From: Carboxylicivirga agarovorans
Lineage (GTDB): Bacteria > Bacteroidota > Bacteroidia > Bacteroidales > Marinilabiliaceae
DNA length: 64,000 nucleotides
Assembly: GCF_050589845.1 (NCBI RefSeq)
Contig: NZ_JBNGPA010000003.1
Location: forward strand, 1-64,000
Reading direction: 5' to 3'
Below the pieces are notes generated by a model. The model saw nothing but the letters and a program-made list of their open reading frames with translations, did no database searches and was not told where the DNA came from. The first letter of the stretch is position 1, and each line of letters opens with the position of its first letter. A program made the position numbers and the translations under genes. Below are positions 62,192-64,000 of this stretch, piece by piece.

Positions 62192-63889
62192 TTAATCCTT
62201 AACAATAATCCTTGTCGTACTAGCCTCTTCAACAAGTACCGTATTGTCTGTATTGATGTATTTATTTTGACGTATCGTTACTTCGCTTGCATTCTTAATA
62301 TGAATGGCCGACGGTTTTTCAGGTCCGGTAATATCTTTAAATGTGTTATTCTCAATATGTATATTCTGATGATAGGGTTCTTTATCGAAAAACGGTGATT
62401 TATGGAAGGTGGTTATGGAACCTCGATAATTCTTGTATTTATCAATCCATGTGGAGCCTTCAAACAAGTTGTTTCGGATTAAAATGTTTTCGCAAAATGC
62501 ACCTACATTTTTACTGGTAGGTCCTAATCCTATATCAGCATAGGAGTTGTTTCTAAAGGTTGAGTTCTCAACCAACAGGTTATCACATTCGTATACTAGT
62601 CCGGTACCATAATTACTTTCCACAAGACAATTTTTTATTATCGCTTCTTCCCAATACCAAGCTTCAGGAGAGAAATAGGTTCCTTGCAACACCTCAGGAG
62701 ACAATTTATCAGCTAATGTTATTTTGCCATCCTGAACCTGAACCACCTTATTTTTCATTGGTTTTTCACCAACCCAAAACTTTAGATAATCTCCCGGCTG
62801 AATGGCTTCCAGCGCCAACTGTTGCTTATCCGATTGTCCATCCAACAGTATAGACTGATCGTCAATACGGTTTGTAATACTGACAAAACCCAGATAACTG
62901 ACCAGTGGGTCCCAACGCACGCCTTTTACCAGAACATCTTCCATAAGCAAACGCCCTGAGTTTCGTGCAAGATGTATGCCGTCACGAGGTCCGACTGCCA
63001 ATGATTTTCCTTCGGGTTTAATATGGAATTTACGAAAAGTCATATTCTTATTACTGCCTCCACCCAGTATCATACCAATGGCATTATGAACAAATATGTT
63101 ATTAAGCTCTACGTCTGTGTTATTGTACACATCCACTGTTCGAGCCTTGCCTGCGATCACATTGAAATGAAATGACAATCCCTCTCCCGGTTTTAGAAGT
63201 GAGGCAAAACGCTTACTCTGTATTTCATAACGTCGTTTGTACCCTTCTACTTTTGTAAAAACATGCTTCTCACCTAATGTCATGGCAATGGTAATCGGAG
63301 GTCCCTTTATCAATTGCCCGGTTTCCAAATCCCAGTTATTGGCTGAATGGGTTTGCATACCATCAAAATGAGGCATACCTTCAAAAACTTCTATTGTTAC
63401 CCAATGATCATCATTCACCTCCAGCACTTTGGCAGCTGTTGCAAAACGTGGGTTTTGATCCAATATGAAGTTCGTCACCTTTATATTCTCATTGTCCCTA
63501 ATATCAAGATGACTGGCTCCAGTTATCTGGTTACCTAAACACAAATTCATCTCAAGTGTAGTAGCTGGATTTCCCTGCTCATCAACAGCCCCCTTAAGCA
63601 TCCAGTTTTTTTGCCCCCAAACAAAAAGCATGGCCTTGTAGTTTTTTCTAAAGAGAACTGCATCTTCATTTAGGTTGTAAACTCCCGATTCAAAAGAAAT
63701 AATAATATTTTCTTTGCCCTCTGCAGAAGAAATGGCTTGCCTGATAGCTGCTGCATCACATTTGCCATCATCAGGAATAGCACCAAAATCAGCTACAGCA
63801 ATATGCAATTCAGATGCTGCTTTTAATGCACTAAAGGATATTTGCAGAAGCAAACAAAGAAGAAGTATGTGCCAAGTATTACTTTTCAT
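62192..63889 (-). CDS. Secreted right-handed beta-helix protein, possible polysaccharide lyase or glycosidase
   Basis: The 565-residue protein has a signal peptide (HILLLCLLLQISFSALKAA) and a parallel beta-helix starting with VADFGAIPDDGKCDAAAIRQAI, the typical start of polygalacturonase-like helices. Shared with the 833-residue protein are FESGVYNLNED, GAVDEQGNPATTLE and GPRDGIHLARNSG, so the two are paralogues with different C-termini; this one has no trefoil and no sorting tail. Later coils (ILIRNNLFEGSTW, IHIENNTFKDITG) are regular. It is not clearly GH28 or a known lyase family. Probable role: degradation of the same glycan as the GH95 enzyme. Confidence 0.72.
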   Translation of the reverse strand: MKSNTWHILLLCLLLQISFSALKAASELHIAVADFGAIPDDGKCDAAAIRQAISSAEGKENIIISFESGVYNLNEDAVLFRKNYKAMLFVWGQKNWMLKGAVDEQGNPATTLEMNLCLGNQITGASHLDIRDNENIKVTNFILDQNPRFATAAKVLEVNDDHWVTIEVFEGMPHFDGMQTHSANNWDLETGQLIKGPPITIAMTLGEKHVFTKVEGYKRRYEIQSKRFASLLKPGEGLSFHFNVIAGKARTVDVYNNTDVELNNIFVHNAIGMILGGGSNKNMTFRKFHIKPEGKSLAVGPRDGIHLARNSGRLLMEDVLVKGVRWDPLVSYLGFVSITNRIDDQSILLDGQSDKQQLALEAIQPGDYLKFWVGEKPMKNKVVQVQDGKITLADKLSPEVLQGTYFSPEAWYWEEAIIKNCLVESNYGTGLVYECDNLLVENSTFRNNSYADIGLGPTSKNVGAFCENILIRNNLFEGSTWIDKYKNYRGSITTFHKSPFFDKEPYHQNIHIENNTFKDITGPEKPSAIHIKNASEVTIRQNKYINTDNTVLVEEASTTRIIVKD

Positions 63890-63964
63890 TCATTCTCTTG
63901 TTAATTCCTGAATAGATATAGGAACCTCATAAAGGCGGTAAAACTCTTTCAAACTGAACTATTG

Positions 63965-64000
63965 TCACCGAACAATCACTTTTTGAAACAGTCCGTCCAC
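63965..64000 (-). CDS. 3' end of a T9SS-secreted protein, cut by the window edge
   Basis: The minus strand reads VDGLFQKVIVR and a TGA stop at 63967-63965. The gene at 56214-59585 ends VDGQFQKVIVR, so this is the end of another protein with a related sorting tail, extending beyond the window. Confidence 0.72.
   Translation of the reverse strand: MDGLFQKVIVR

Overview
The window reads as the chromosome of a Bacteroidota bacterium, most likely a marine or sediment polysaccharide degrader of the Bacteroidales/Marinilabiliales type. The reasons are a SusC/SusD pair, an ECF sigma/FecR-type anti-sigma pair, many secreted proteins ending in type IX secretion (Por) sorting tails, TAnnTTTG promoter boxes in place of strong ribosome binding sites, DUF4248 and DUF3987 proteins, and AT-rich DNA. 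The genus cannot be told from the sequence.

Positions 1-957 are chromosomal: a broken DUF559 gene, tRNA-Trp and tRNA-Ser(GGA). The 3' end of tRNA-Ser is repeated exactly near 47.1 and 47.3 kb, and a tyrosine recombinase starts about 250 bp inside the left copy. Positions of about 959-47137 (or 47310) are therefore best read as one integrated island of about 46 kb.

The left part of the island (2.7-29.6 kb, minus strand) is a polysaccharide utilization locus. It encodes ECF sigma, FecR, SusC (with a signalling STN domain), SusD, two sulfatases, a GH2 enzyme, a GH78-type alpha-L-rhamnosidase, an aldose epimerase, three paralogues of an enzyme family I cannot assign, and three proteins that share an unassigned beta-sandwich-like module. 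Next comes a complete L-rhamnose catabolic set (29.8-39.0 kb): transporter RhaT, isomerase RhaA, kinase, two class II aldolases and a FucO-like lactaldehyde reductase, with a divergent AraC regulator and an inorganic pyrophosphatase. Import and desulfation of a rhamnose-rich sulfated glycan would feed straight into this pathway, giving dihydroxyacetone phosphate and lactaldehyde/propanediol. The exact glycan is inference; no ulvan lyase was recognised.

The right part of the island (39.0-47.1 kb) is the mobile-element core: a primase-like zinc-finger protein, a DUF3987 protein, an excisionase-like HTH protein, several phased direct-repeat arrays that look like iterons, two intact and one relic DUF4248 genes, an AbiEi/AbiEii toxin-antitoxin pair and a Fic protein. 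No relaxase or conjugation genes were found. Beyond the att copies lie tandem tRNA-end/terminator repeats and a relic of a second, related integrase.

From 47.7 kb to the end (minus strand) there is a second carbohydrate cluster: two beta-helix proteins, a TonB-like protein, a 1525-residue multidomain protein, a beta-helix/esterase/DNRLRE fusion, a GH95 enzyme, and the last codons of another T9SS-secreted protein cut by the window end.
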